A DNA stretch of 64,000 nt from Lactarius indigo. Lineage: Eukaryota > Basidiomycota > Agaricomycetes > Russulales > Russulaceae. The notes below the pieces were generated by a model. It searched no databases. It saw nothing but the letters and a program-made list of their open reading frames with translations, and was not told the DNA's origin. The stretch is taken from NCBI GenBank assembly GCA_025766275.1, contig JAFKAC010000002.1:1798001-1862000 (forward strand), in the 5' to 3' direction. Position 1 is the first letter of the stretch. Each line of letters opens with the position of its first letter. Positions 27,094 through 37,794 of the stretch are shown piece after piece. The translations under genes were made by a program, and so were the position numbers.

Positions 27094-30075
27094 TCACGCG
27101 GTCGCGAGGGGAATGGGAGATGGCTTATCCGTCCAGTCCGCCTGTGGGTTGTACCCCATCAGAAGTTGGAACGGCGACTCTTTAGTGTGTTCATGTGGCC
27201 AGTTGTTGTGCGCAAATTCGGCGATTGGTAGATAAGTTTTCCAGTTGTCTTGCCGCTCATTTACCCAGAAGCGCAGGTACTGTTCCAGCCACTGGTTAGT
27301 CCGCTCGGACTGTCCATCAGTATGTGGGTGGTATGCAGTTGATATGTTCTGTTGAATCCCCAGGATGCGGCATACTTCTCTGGTAAACTTGGATGTGAAG
27401 CGTGGGTCGCGGTCGCTTATTATTTTGCGCGGTAATCCGAAGCGCTTGAACACTTGGGCGACATACAGAGCCGCCGTTTCCTCTGCGGTGATTTCTTCTC
27501 GACATGGAATGAAGATTGAGGCCTTGCTGCAGTCGTGGTCTGTGACAGTCAGTATGCTGTCATACCCCTTGGAAACGGGGAGTTTGGTGATGAAGTCCAC
27601 CGCCACCGTGTGGAACGGCATGGCTTCCAGTATCAGTGTGATGGGGTGCAGCGCAGCTCGTATAGGCCTCGTGTTAACTTTATTCCTTTGGCATTCTGCA
27701 CAGCCTTGCACGTATTCATATACGTCTCTTCGGAGTCGCGGCCACCAGTAGTGTCTCTCCAGGATGCGTTGAGTTTTCGCAATTCCCGGATGGCCATGTA
27801 TTGGCAAGTCGTGATGGTCATGTATTAGTACTCGTTGAGTCGATGCTGGCCCTGTGATTACGAACCTGCCGTCCTTGTACCATTCTCCTTGTATTTTCTT
27901 GAGGTGATAAGGGTCGACCCATATTTTGATCACCTCTTCGTCTTGTTGGTGGCGTGGTTGTAGCAGATTTGGGTTGGTGATGAAGGTGCGCGCGGTGTTG
28001 AGGGTCCGTACAAAGATCTCGGGGGGCAGGACCACTACTTCGCTGTTGTCTTCGACACCTTGGTCATAGTCCGGTCGTCTTGACAGTGCATCTGCCCGCC
28101 CGTTGTTCTTTCCCTTAATGTGATGAATCTCGAAGTCGTATTCAGAAAGTTCGAGTACTTCCCTGGCGACTCGCCTACTGATCTTCTGTGGTGACTTCCA
28201 ATATTGTAGGTTTAGATGGTCCGAATAGATTTTAATCTTGTGGGGGGCACCTGCGAGAAGTGGTCGCCAGTTTCGTAGGGCCTTAACTATCGCAAGCAGC
28301 TCTAGGTCGTAGATGTCGTAGTTTCTTTCGGCTTCGGAAAGCGTCGCCGAATAGTAACCTATGGGATGTCGCTTGCCGTCAGATTTCTTTTGCAGTAGTA
28401 CGGCTCCCACCGCATAGCCCGAAGCGTCTACTTCCAATTCGAATGGGTCTTGAAGGATGGGGTGTGCTAGCACCGGTTCCTCCGTTACGAGTTGTTTTAG
28501 GGTGTTAAACGCCTTTTCTTCTTCTTCAGTCCACCGCCATTCTTCATCCTTTCGTGTTAGTTTAGTGAGTGGCTTAGCGTGAGTTGCGAAACCGCGGATA
28601 AAGAGTCTGTAAAAGTTACAGAAGCCGAGGAAAGAGCGGACGTCTTTGACTTTTGTTGGTGTTGGCCAGTCCTTGATTCCTTGAACTTTTACAGGGTCCA
28701 TTCGGGTCACCCCCCTCTCAAGGATTACCCCCAGGTAATCCATCCGTGGTTGATGGAACAGGCACTTCTCGAGTTTGAAGTAGAGGTCGTGTTCCTCCGC
28801 AACGCGCAAAACATCGCGGACGGCGTCGATATGGGCCGCTAGATCGTGATCAAAGTGAGTAGCGATACCAATATCGTCCATGTAGACGCGTATGGTAGTG
28901 CCCAGTCGTCCATGCTTCGCTATGGTGTCGCGATAAATGTGGTTCATCATGGCTTGGAAGGTGGCGGGGGAGTTAGTGAGCCCGAAGAACATGACCGTGG
29001 GTTCGAAGAGGCCGAATTTAGTTTTGAACGCTGCCTTTTCTTGGTCGCCGTCACGAATACGTATGTTGTTATAGCCCCACCGGATGTCGAGTTTAGTATA
29101 GATGTGGGCATTGCTGAGGTCAAGGATGAGGTCCTGTATCAACGGTAGAGGATATTGATTCCGAATGGTGTGGGAGTTGATGACCCGGTAGTCCTGTACT
29201 GGGCGTAGTTTTCCATCCTTCTTTTTAATGAAGAAGAAGGAGGATGCGTATGGGGAGATAGAGGGGTGCAAATATCCTTGCTTCAGTTTCTCTTCCAGAA
29301 ACTCTTTGAGCTCGCCCTCCTCTTTTTGGGTCATAGGATAGATCTTGCAGTCGATGGCGGTCGGTGCGGATGGCTTAAAGTCTATTGCATGATCCCACGG
29401 CCTTGCCGGGGGGAAGCGGTGCGAGGCTTGCTCGTTGAAAAGTTTGGTAAACATTGCGTATTCCTGAGGGAGCACTGCTGCCGTTTGTTGTTGTTTTGCT
29501 TGTATGGCCAATTCCGTCAAGGTGGTGGCTCTAGCGAACGTTTCTTCTTCGAGCTCCTGTACAATGTCTTCTTTTTCGGCCACAATGAGGGCTCGAATGG
29601 TCGTTGTTGATAGCAGCGCTTCGCTGGTTGCTAATATTATGGGCTGCATGTCGGGGTGTATGGTGGCGGTGGCCCAGCTGATCGTTGGTTCAAATGCGCT
29701 TAGCCATGGATAGCCTAGCACCATGTCTTCACTCCCAAGGTCGGTGACTAGGAAGGTCATTTGCTTTATCTGTCCCCGTGTTTTCACCTCTAGGTTAACG
29801 TAATGAGTGATTAACCCAGCTTTATTTTCCGTGTTGTCTATATTCCATATCTTACGGGGCGTAATCAGCGGCTGTGTCTGGATACCAGCCCGTGTGGCCA
29901 AGCTGGGTCGGATGAAGTTGTCGGTCACGCCAGAGTCGACTAGCGCCTTTGTTTCAGTCGTTTGGTAATTCGTACGGACAGTCACTGGAATTCTCATAGA
30001 TCGGTAGCGCGTTGTCACAATTACAGAATTACATTGAAGAGCCCTCACCCAGACTGACGGGTTCAGGCGTCCCGA
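27094..30075 (-). CDS. Element C' Pol: protease, reverse transcriptase, RNase H, integrase
   Basis: Same 999-codon frame as element C, entered by -1 frameshifting at GGGTTTT (30075-30081, minus strand). All catalytic motifs are intact (DSGVTD, YMDD, RNase H acidic residues, integrase DDE). It ends at the same in-frame TGA after PIPLATA as in C. Confidence 0.92.
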   Translation of the reverse strand, partial: SGRLNPSVWVRALQCNSVIVTTRYRSMRIPVTVRTNYQTTETKALVDSGVTDNFIRPSLATRAGIQTQPLITPRKIWNIDNTENKAGLITHYVNLEVKTRGQIKQMTFLVTDLGSEDMVLGYPWLSAFEPTISWATATIHPDMQPIILATSEALLSTTTIRALIVAEKEDIVQELEEETFARATTLTELAIQAKQQQTAAVLPQEYAMFTKLFNEQASHRFPPARPWDHAIDFKPSAPTAIDCKIYPMTQKEEGELKEFLEEKLKQGYLHPSISPYASSFFFIKKKDGKLRPVQDYRVINSHTIRNQYPLPLIQDLILDLSNAHIYTKLDIRWGYNNIRIRDGDQEKAAFKTKFGLFEPTVMFFGLTNSPATFQAMMNHIYRDTIAKHGRLGTTIRVYMDDIGIATHFDHDLAAHIDAVRDVLRVAEEHDLYFKLEKCLFHQPRMDYLGVILERGVTRMDPVKVQGIKDWPTPTKVKDVRSFLGFCNFYRLFIRGFATHAKPLTKLTRKDEEWRWTEEEEKAFNTLKQLVTEEPVLAHPILQDPFELEVDASGYAVGAVLLQKKSDGKRHPIGYYSATLSEAERNYDIYDLELLAIVKALRNWRPLLAGAPHKIKIYSDHLNLQYWKSPQKISRRVAREVLELSEYDFEIHHIKGKNNGRADALSRRPDYDQGVEDNSEVVVLPPEIFVRTLNTARTFITNPNLLQPRHQQDEEVIKIWVDPYHLKKIQGEWYKDGRFVITGPASTQRVLIHDHHDLPIHGHPGIAKTQRILERHYWWPRLRRDVYEYVQGCAECQRNKVNTRPIRAALHPITLILEAMPFHTVAVDFITKLPVSKGYDSILTVTDHDCSKASIFIPCREEITAEETAALYVAQVFKRFGLPRKIISDRDPRFTSKFTREVCRILGIQQNISTAYHPHTDGQSERTNQWLEQYLRFWVNERQDNWKTYLPIAEFAHNNWPHEHTKESPFQLLMGYNPQADWTDKPSPIPLATA

Positions 30076-32129
30076 AAACCCTCTTTTCCCCATAGATCTT
30101 GAAGTATAAGATCTTTTACTTCATCCGTGCTGTTAGCTACCTGTGTGAGCCATTCTTTAGCCTGTTCTCCCGCTGTTTTCGTGCTCGCCGCGTTGATTTG
30201 GGGTGCGGGCGTTGCGCTTGGCGCTGGTGACATGTACCCGGGCAGCGACGGCGCATACTGCGACGGTGCGTATTGTGAGACGGGTCCTTGAGGATATCCC
30301 GTAGTTTCAGTCATGCGGCTGCTGGACGGGGCAGCCTGCCACTGTTGCTGCGCACGCGGGTATGGACAATTTCGTGAGAGGTGGCCGGGAGCGTGACAGT
30401 TATAGCAAAGAACGTTCCTTAAGTCTCTTCGAGATCCCCCTCTCCCTCGTCCTCTAGCTCCCGGTCCTCCTCTTGGCGGGAATGGTGGTGTAGGCCAGTC
30501 GCGGTGTGGCAGTTTGTTGAAATCGATGTCTTCGGACCCTGCGAGCCTTACTTTTGCACGGTCAGCCGAGGTGTCCATCGCCCACGGGTTGGTTTGTGGC
30601 AGGTTCTGCGGGAGTGTCCATCCCGCATTGCCGCCCTGCTTCTTTGGTTGCGTCGTCGTATTTTTGTATTCATTGAGTCGCACCTTGAGGTGGATATAGT
30701 TCTTCTGCCGCTTGAGGACAGCCCTCTTCCAGTCGTCGAACGTGACGGGGTCATCGAACTGAAACGCGTTCTTGAACAGTTCCTTGGGTAGACCCGACGT
30801 AAAGAGGTCGATGGTTTGGGGTTCATTGAGGCGGTAGTGAGCTTTCCGTGCGAGCTGTTCAAAGTCATTGACGTACTTGTCAATGTCCTCTCCTGTCATT
30901 TTGTAACCCTTTCGTAGTATGGCTTGGGCTTGCTCCCGTTCTAGCGTGTTTTCGAACCTCTGGCTAAATCCATCGGCCACAGCGTTCCATAGGTCGCGAG
31001 TGTAGGGACTTATTCCCCGTTGTATCTGCCTGTTGAGCCAGTTCAGGAAGGATAGGACCCATTCGCTGACCGCTCCGCCTTTGATGTAAGAAAGAAACAG
31101 AAGGCATCTTCTGTAGTCGTTGCGCATGATAGGGGCGTCCAAATTCATGCCCCAATAGACGTGCCACTGCGTTAGGAATTGGTCTACTTTGAGTCTGTCG
31201 CCGTCAAAAATGGAAGGTGGCTCGCTGGTTAGTTTCTCGTTATGATGTCCTCCTCCTCCGGCGTCTCCGCCACCTCCTCCTCCGCCACCGCCTCCTCCAC
31301 CTCCTGGCGGTCCCATGGGTGGCATTCTTGGTGGTTCGGTCCTTCGTAGATCAAACGGGATACCTCCTCCTGGTGGCGGTGGCGGGTCTTTGCCCGGTCC
31401 TCCCGTTCCCGGCGGAAGGTCTAGTGCGGGCTGTCGTCCGGATGGGGGGTCTCCTCGATCTGACCCTATTGCTCGGAAGATGGCTGCGTCGTCTGCAGTC
31501 ATTCGTACCCCGGTTTCAGGGTTAATGGGCAAGAGAATTTCTCGTGCTTCTTCTCGTATTGTGCGCGCTTCTTCAATCACAACCTCTTCCATTGCTCTTG
31601 TTATTGTTGCCATAATGGCTGGTGATCGAATGTGAATTGGCTCTGGTTCGGTAAGGTGTGCGGACTCAGCTCGTTCGATGAGGAGATCTTGTATTGCTCC
31701 TCCGCTAGTTTCTGTCTGATTTGGCTCTCGTCCTTCACTCTCGTCTTGGCTTTGTTCCTCCTCTTCTTCCAATATCACTTCTCCAGTAGAGTGTTCTCGT
31801 TCTTGCCCGTCAATGGGACCCCAATCTGCTCGGCTGTTGAGTTCTCGGGCGTCGATATCGCACCGGTATCTAGGTCCTGCCGGTCGTATGACGTCCCACT
31901 GGGATTCTATTGGATTCCACGTAACCTCCGCCCAACACAAGTGGTCGAAGTTGAACTCAACTGGTCGGAACCTGCTAGGTCCGTTGAACTCCACAAAATA
32001 TCCGGTTTCTTCTTGTCTTTCCCTCCAACTGGCGGCTTGTAGAAAGCGCGTGGGGTCGTTACGTTCTCCTCTTCTTGGGATCGAATATGGACGGAAGTTC
32101 GTCCACTGTTCTCTTGTTGTTACGGCCAC
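30063..32129 (-). CDS. Element C' Gag, apparently GTG-initiated
   Basis: 688 codons, starting at GTG 32127-32129 in the context CCACCGTGG, with the same AUG-free leader and the same internal ATGGCAAC as C. It contains the capsid-like domain, the Gly/Pro linker and the zinc knuckle CYNCHAPGHLSRNC. The differences from C Gag cluster before residue ~250. Confidence 0.85.
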   Translation of the reverse strand: MAVTTREQWTNFRPYSIPRRGERNDPTRFLQAASWRERQEETGYFVEFNGPSRFRPVEFNFDHLCWAEVTWNPIESQWDVIRPAGPRYRCDIDARELNSRADWGPIDGQEREHSTGEVILEEEEEQSQDESEGREPNQTETSGGAIQDLLIERAESAHLTEPEPIHIRSPAIMATITRAMEEVVIEEARTIREEAREILLPINPETGVRMTADDAAIFRAIGSDRGDPPSGRQPALDLPPGTGGPGKDPPPPPGGGIPFDLRRTEPPRMPPMGPPGGGGGGGGGGGGGDAGGGGHHNEKLTSEPPSIFDGDRLKVDQFLTQWHVYWGMNLDAPIMRNDYRRCLLFLSYIKGGAVSEWVLSFLNWLNRQIQRGISPYTRDLWNAVADGFSQRFENTLEREQAQAILRKGYKMTGEDIDKYVNDFEQLARKAHYRLNEPQTIDLFTSGLPKELFKNAFQFDDPVTFDDWKRAVLKRQKNYIHLKVRLNEYKNTTTQPKKQGGNAGWTLPQNLPQTNPWAMDTSADRAKVRLAGSEDIDFNKLPHRDWPTPPFPPRGGPGARGRGRGGSRRDLRNVLCYNCHAPGHLSRNCPYPRAQQQWQAAPSSSRMTETTGYPQGPVSQYAPSQYAPSLPGYMSPAPSATPAPQINAASTKTAGEQAKEWLTQVANSTDEVKDLILQDLWGKEGFRDA

Positions 32130-32148
32130 GGTGGTATCTTGGTCTTAA

Positions 32149-32635
32149 TGTAACGTCGTCACGACGTTAGCTCGACTTGAGCTCTATAGAGGCGGTAACA
32201 ACTTAGCGGATGCTCTGAAGACACAGAGGTCCAGACTTCGACGAGTTTCTTGAAGACGCGAAGGTCCAAGCGTAGGCAATAGTGAACACTCGAAGGTGCA
32301 CTTCTCAGAAGGGGCGATATAGAAAGAGAGATAGAGAGGAGACAAGTGACGATTCAAGAAGACCAAGATGGCGTATCTTGGTCTTCACAAGGCAGGTTAA
32401 ATACAAGTCGAGCAGGCTTTCAAGCGCTGCTATGAGTCACAGTAATGTAGCGTCCAACGTATCGCGTAAGTAACTCGAATCCTAATACTACTACTACTAG
32501 TATTAGTGGTGTAGTCCTCAGTCAGCAATCTGTGCGCAATCTCCTATCGTACTCGTAATCGCCTATCGTAAGTCCGCAACTAATCTACCTTACCGCCGTA
32601 GTTGCAACCGGTACAGTAAGGGTCGAAACGTAACA
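32149..32635 (-). repeat. 5' LTR of element C'
   Basis: 487 bp, with TG/CA ends on the element strand, next to the AAGACCAAGAT primer-binding site (about 32136-32146, minus strand). Confidence 0.92.
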
Positions 32636-32640
32636 ACCTC

Positions 32641-32946
32641 GCTGTTGTCCCCGGCCCCTTGGTCGTAGTCCGGGCATCTCGACAAGGCATCTGCTCTCCC
32701 ATTGTTCTTTCCTTTGATGTGGTGAATCTCGAAGTCGTACTCAGAGAGTTCGAGTACTTCCCTTGCGACTCGCCTGCTGATCTTTTGCGGTGACTTCCAG
32801 TACTGTAGGTTCAGGTGGTCTGAATAGATTTTGATTTTATGTGGGGCTCCTGCGAGCAGCGGCCTCCAATTCCTCAGGGCCTTGACTATTGCGAGCAATT
32901 CCAGGTCGTATATGTCGTAGTTCCGTTCCGCTTCGGAGAGCGTTGC
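32641..32946 (-). pseudogene. Element B RNase H and linker to integrase
   Basis: Minus-strand frame with AIVKALRNWRPLLAGAP, IYSDHLNLQYWKSPQK, YDFEIHHIKGKNNGRADAL. It is bounded on the left by element C' and on the right by a solo LTR that splits the YYSATLSEAERNYD motif. Confidence 0.88.
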
Positions 32947-33455
32947 TGTTACGCTCCACCGGTGTTAGTCCGACGTGGACTCGAAATAGGTGTAGTCGAC
33001 TTGGCGATGATGAGTGAATGGGGACCACGTGTCAACCCAACACGAGCTGAACAGGGGCTCTATCGGCACACGCTGCAGCAAAAAGATGGAGAAGGGTATT
33101 CCTTGGTGAGTACGAGAGGAGGCACACTTAACCCAAGGGCTAAGGCAAGTGAAAGGCGAATCAAGTGGTGGATTGAAGAAGACCAAGATGGGGACTCTTG
33201 GTTTTCCGACACAACTACTTATACAGATACGCGCGGGCTTTAAAGCGCCGCTAGAATAGTAGGTAGCCAATAGTGTAACTAGCTCAAACCCTAGTACAGC
33301 TATCCTAGGAATGAGTCATACACGAGTCGCAATCACATGCGAACTACTGTGCTGACTGATGCGAAGTAAGAGTCCATGACTAATACTGATATCGGACCGT
33401 AGTCATAACCGGTCATGAGTCGTATGTAGTGAGTCATTAAGTCCGTACCGTAACA
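32947..33455 (-). repeat. A-type solo LTR inserted in element B (TSD GTTGC)
   Basis: About 509 bp, reverse-oriented relative to the A LTRs (TGTTACGCTCCACC...CCGTAACA), flanked by GTTGC at 32942-32946 and 33456-33460. No internal sequence remains, so it is probably a product of LTR-LTR recombination. Confidence 0.88.
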
Positions 33456-33460
33456 GTTGC

Positions 33461-35194
33461 TGAGTAATAGCCTATGGGGTGCTGCTTTCCGTCAGATTTC
33501 TTTTGTAGCAATACGGCTCCCACTGCATAACCCGAAGCGTCCACTTCTAGCTCGAATGGGTCTTAGAGGACGGGGTGCGCCAACACCGGTTCTTCTGTTA
33601 CCAGGTGTTTTAGTGTGTTGAAGGCTTTTTCTTCTTCTTCTGCCCATCGCCACTCTTCATCCTTTCGTGTCAGTTTAGTGAGTGGTTTGGCGTGGGTTGC
33701 AAAGCCGCGGATGAAAAGTCTGTAAAAGTTGCAAAATCCTAAGAAGGAGCGGACATCTTTGACTTTTGATGGTGTTGGCCAGTCTTTAATGCCCTGAACT
33801 TTTACAGGGTCCATACAGGTTACCCCCCTTTCAAGGATTACCCCCAGGTAATCCATACGCAGCTGGTGGAATAAGCACTTTTCGAGTTTGAAGTAGAGGT
33901 TGTGTTCTTGTGCAACGCATAGGACGTCGCTGACGGCCGCGATATGGGCTGCGAGATCATGGTCAAAGTGAGTAGCGATGCCAATATCGTCCATGTAGAC
34001 ACGTATCGTAGTGCCCAATTGCCCGTGTTTTGCTATCGTGTCACGATAGATGTGGTTCATCATGGCTTGGAAGGTCACGGGGGAGTTGGTGAGACCAAAG
34101 AACATTACCGTTGGTTCGAAAAGGCCAAATTTGGTCTTGAACGCTGCTTTTTCTTGATCACCGTCACGGATGCGTATGTTATTATAGCCCCAGCGAATGT
34201 CGAGCTTTGTATAGATGTGGGCGTTGCTGAGGTCTAGGATGAGGTCTTGAATCAGCGGTAGCGGGTATTGGTTGCAGATCGTGTGAGAATTGATGACCCG
34301 GTAATCCTGTACTGGGCGTAGCTTTCTGTCCTTCTTTTTAATGAAGAAGAAGGAGGATGCGTACAGAGAAATAGAGGGGCGTAGATATCCTTGCTTCAGT
34401 TTTTCTTCTAGGAATTCCTTGAGTTCGCCTTCTTCTTTCTGTGTCATAGGGTATATTTTGCAGTCGATGGCGGCGGGCGCAGACAGTTTGAAGTCTATGG
34501 CATGGTCCCATGGCCTTGCCAGAGGGAACCAATGCGAGGCTTGCTTGTTGAAAAGTTTGCTGAATTGTGCGTACTCAGGAGGGAGTACGACCGTCGTTTG
34601 TTGTTGTTTTGCCTGTATTGCCAACTCCATCGAGGTAGTGGCTCTGGCGAAAGTTTCTTCTTCTAATTCTCGTATGATGTCTTCCTTTTCTGTTACAATT
34701 AGTGCTCGAATAGTAGTCGGGGAGAGTAGTTCTTCAGTAGTGGCCAGTACTACCAGTTGCATGTCCGGGTGCATTGTTGCTGTAGCCCAGCTGATGGCAG
34801 GTTCAAAGGCGCTCAACCATGGGTAGCCCAGCACCATGTCTTCGCTGCTGAGGTCGGTGACCAGGAAGGTCATCCGTTTTACCTGTCCTCATGTTTTTAC
34901 CTCCAGGTTAACATAATGAGTGATTAACCCAGCTTTATTTTCTGTGTTGTCTATGTTCCATATCTTGCGCGGCATGTTTAATCGTTGTACCGGGACACCC
35001 ACCTGGGCCGCCAAACTTGGCCGGATGAAGTTGTCGGTTGCTCCCGAATCAACGAGTGTGTTGGTTTCAGTCGTTTGGTAATTTGTACGAACGGTCACTG
35101 GAATTCGCATAGATCGATAGCGTGTCGTCACGATTACAGAATTACATTGTAGAGCCCTCACCCAGACTGACGGGTTCAGGCGTCCCGAAAACCC
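33461..35194 (-). pseudogene. Element B protease and reverse transcriptase
   Basis: Minus strand, entered at GGGTTTT (35188-35194). Protease has LVDSGATDNF. RT has FFFIKKKDRKLRPVQDYR and VYMDDIGIATH. It is interrupted by a TGA between 34889 and 34873 (LEVKT*GQVK, where C has CGG) and by a TAA near 33563 in place of a glutamine codon. The C terminus runs into the solo LTR at 33455. Confidence 0.88.
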
Positions 35195-37230
35195 TCCTTT
35201 CCCCACAGGTCTTGAAGTATGAGGTCTTTAACCTCATCCGTACTGTTGGCTACTTGGGTAAGCCACTCCTTTGCCTGCTCTCCAGCGGTTTTCGTGGTGG
35301 TAGCCGCGTTAATTTGTGGCATAGGCGTTGCGCTGGGCGCTGGCGATGCATAGCCGGGTAGGGACAGCTCGTATTGTGATATGGGCCCCTGCATTTGCCA
35401 GGCCGTTTCGGTCATTCTGCTGCTGGAGGGGCTATTTTGCCACTGCCCTTGCATTCGGGGGTGCGGACAATTTCGTGAGAGGTGGCCTGGAGCGTGACAG
35501 TTATAACAAAGGACATTCCTTAAGTCCCTTTGGGATCCTCCCCTTCCTCGTCCCCTAACCCCCGGTCCTCCTCTCGGCGGGAATGGCAGCGTTGTCCAGT
35601 TGTGATGGGGCAACTTGTTGAAGTCGACGTCTTCCGACCCTGCAAGTCTCACCTTGGCACGATCGGCTGATGTATCCATGGCCCAGGGATTAGTCTGTGG
35701 TAGGTTTTGTGGAATCATCCATCCGGCGTTGCCGCTTTGCTTCTTCTGTGTCGGGATGTTTTTGTACTCGTTAAGCCTCGCCTTGAGGTGAATGTAATTT
35801 TTCTGTCTTTTGAGGACGGCTCTCTTCCAGTCATCAAAGGTTACTGGATTGTCAAATTGGAACACATTTTTGAACAATTCCTTGGGCAGACCCGATGTAA
35901 ACAAGTCGATGGTTTGTGGTTCATTAAGGCGGTAGTGAGCCTTCCGCGCAAGCTGTTCGAAGTCATTGATGTACTTGTCAATGTCCTCTCCTGTCATCTT
36001 GAAGCCTTTCCGTAGTACTGCCTGCGCTTGTTCTCGTTCCAGCGTATTCTCGAATCGCTGGCTGAAGCCGTCGGCCACAGCTTCCCATAGGTCTCGCATG
36101 TAGGGATCGATCCCTCGTTGTATCTGCCTGTTAAGCCAGTTCAGGAAGGATAGAACCCATTCGCTGACTGCTCCGCCTTTGATGTAAGATAGGAATAGGA
36201 GGCATCTCCTGTAGTCGTTTCGCATGATGGGGGCGTCCAGGTTCATGCCCCAGTAAACATGCCACTGTGTCAAGAATTGGTCCACTTTAAGTCTGTCTCC
36301 GTCAAAAGTTGAAGGGGGCTCGCCGGTAAGTTTTTCACTGTGATGTCCTCCTCTTCCGACATTGCCTCCTCCGCCTCCGCCACCTCCGCCGCCTCCTGGT
36401 GGTCCAGCTGGTGGTCTCCTTGGTGGTTCGGTTCTTCGTAGGTCAAAGGGGATTCCCCCTCCTGGCGGTGGTGGTGGGTCGTAATTTGGGCCTCCCACAC
36501 CTGGCGGTAGCTCTAACGCTGGTTGTCTTCCGGATGGAGGGTCGCCTCTGTCGGACCCTATTGCTCGGAATATGGCGGCGTCATCCGCCGTCATTCGTAC
36601 TCCCATGTCTGGGTTGATAGGCATTAGTATATCTCTTGCCTCTGCTCGTATTGCGCGCGACTCCTCAAGCGTGACTTCTTCCATCGCCTGTGTTATAGTT
36701 GCCATGATTGCTGGTGATCGAATGTGAATCGGTTCCGGTTCTGTAATATGTGCGGACTCAGCTCGTTTGATGAGGAGATCTTGTATTGCTCCTCCACTGC
36801 TTTCCGTTTGGTTTGGCTGTCGTCCCTCGCTTTCTTCGATACTTTCTTCTTGACTTTGTTCGGCTTCTTCGGTTACCGCTTCTCCGGTGGTGTGTTCTTG
36901 CAGTTGTCTGTCAATGGGACCCCAATCTGCCCTGCTATTGAGTTCTCGCGCGTCGATGTCGCAGCGATACCTCGGTCCTGTTGGTCTGACGACGTCCCAA
37001 TGTCCTTCAATAGGGTTCCACGTAACTTCCGTCCAACACAAGTGGTCGAAGTTAAACTCAACTGGTCAGAACCTGCTAGGTCCGTTGAACTCTACGAAAT
37101 ACCCTGTTTCCTCTTGTTGGTCTCTCCAACTTGCCGCTCCTAAAAAGCATGTTGGGACGTTGCGATCTCCCCTTCTTGGGAGCGAATAAGGATGGAAGCT
37201 CGTCCACTGGTCTCTTGTTGTTACGGCCAC
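35176..37230 (-). pseudogene. Element B Gag
   Basis: The frame opens at the conserved GTG (37228-37230, context CATCGTGGC). A TGA near 37065 replaces the arginine of FRPVEF; after it 621 codons are open. The conserved ATGGCAAC start, Gly/Pro linker, capsid-like domain, zinc knuckle CYNCHAPGHLSRNC and the -1 slip site are all present. Confidence 0.85.
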
Positions 37231-37249
37231 GATGTGATCTTGGTCTTAA

Positions 37250-37789
37250 TGTAACGTCGCCACGACGTTAGCTCGACTTGAGCTTAGATGGTGGTAACAA
37301 CTTAGCGATAAGTCTGCCTTGAAGACACAAAGGTCCAAGCCCTTGCTCCTAGTGAATACTTGAAGGTACACTGGCAAGCGTTCCACGTTCTTATACTTGA
37401 TAGCTATTGGAGTTGAGAATGGAGAGAGAGGGAAGAGAGAGAGAGAGGAGAGAGAGAAAGCAATGGAGACAAGTGACGATTCAAGAAGACCAAGATGGTG
37501 TATCTTGGTCTTCACAAGTCTGCTTAAATACACGTTGAGCAGGCTTTGAAGCACTGCTATGAGTCACCGTAGGTAAAGTGTCCAACGTATCGCAGAAACA
37601 CCACAAAACTAATACTACTAGTACCTGTACTAGTATCAAGTCATCGAGGCACCACTCAGTCAGCCATCCGTCGCAATCGCCTATCGTACTACCGTATTGC
37701 TGTAAGTAAGTCCGCAACTAATCTACCTTACCGCCGTAGTTGCAACCGGTACAGTAAGGGTCCACAGTCATACGAGTCGAAACGTGACA
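37250..37789 (-). repeat. 5' LTR of element B
   Basis: 540 bp, TGTAACGTCGCC...CGTGACA on the plus strand. It differs from the split 3' LTR at a dozen or more sites, mostly transitions. Confidence 0.92.
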
Positions 37790-37794
37790 GGTGA

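Larger units (their letters stand above)
24836..32635 (-). mobile_element. Ty3/gypsy chromovirus C', inverted near-identical copy of C (TSD ACCTC)
   Basis: 7.8-kb element on the minus strand with LTRs 32149-32635 (5') and 24836-25322 (3'), flanked by ACCTC (24831-24835 and 32636-32640). The LTRs appear to differ at one base, so the insertion is recent. Encoded Pol (999 codons) and the 557-codon segment after the TGA are identical to those of C; Gag differs at three residues (AIQ/TIR and GED/GKD), all in its N-terminal third. Confidence 0.95.
13775..37789 (-). mobile_element. Ty3/gypsy chromovirus B, inserted in A and itself multiply interrupted (TSD GGTGA)
   Basis: The ends TGTAACG and GTGACA are flanked by GGTGA (13770-13774 and 37790-37794). 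Both LTRs are 540 bp once insertions are removed; the right (5') LTR is 37250-37789, and the left (3') LTR is split by element C. Pol was hit by element C' (TSD ACCTC) and by an A-type solo LTR (TSD GTTGC). The two LTRs differ at many C/T and G/A positions, so B is clearly older than C'. Confidence 0.92.

Noticed and set aside
14184..32635. C and C' as the ends of one large DNA transposon with 7.8-kb terminal inverted repeats
   Set aside because: Each copy has its own pair of LTRs and its own distinct 5-bp target duplication.
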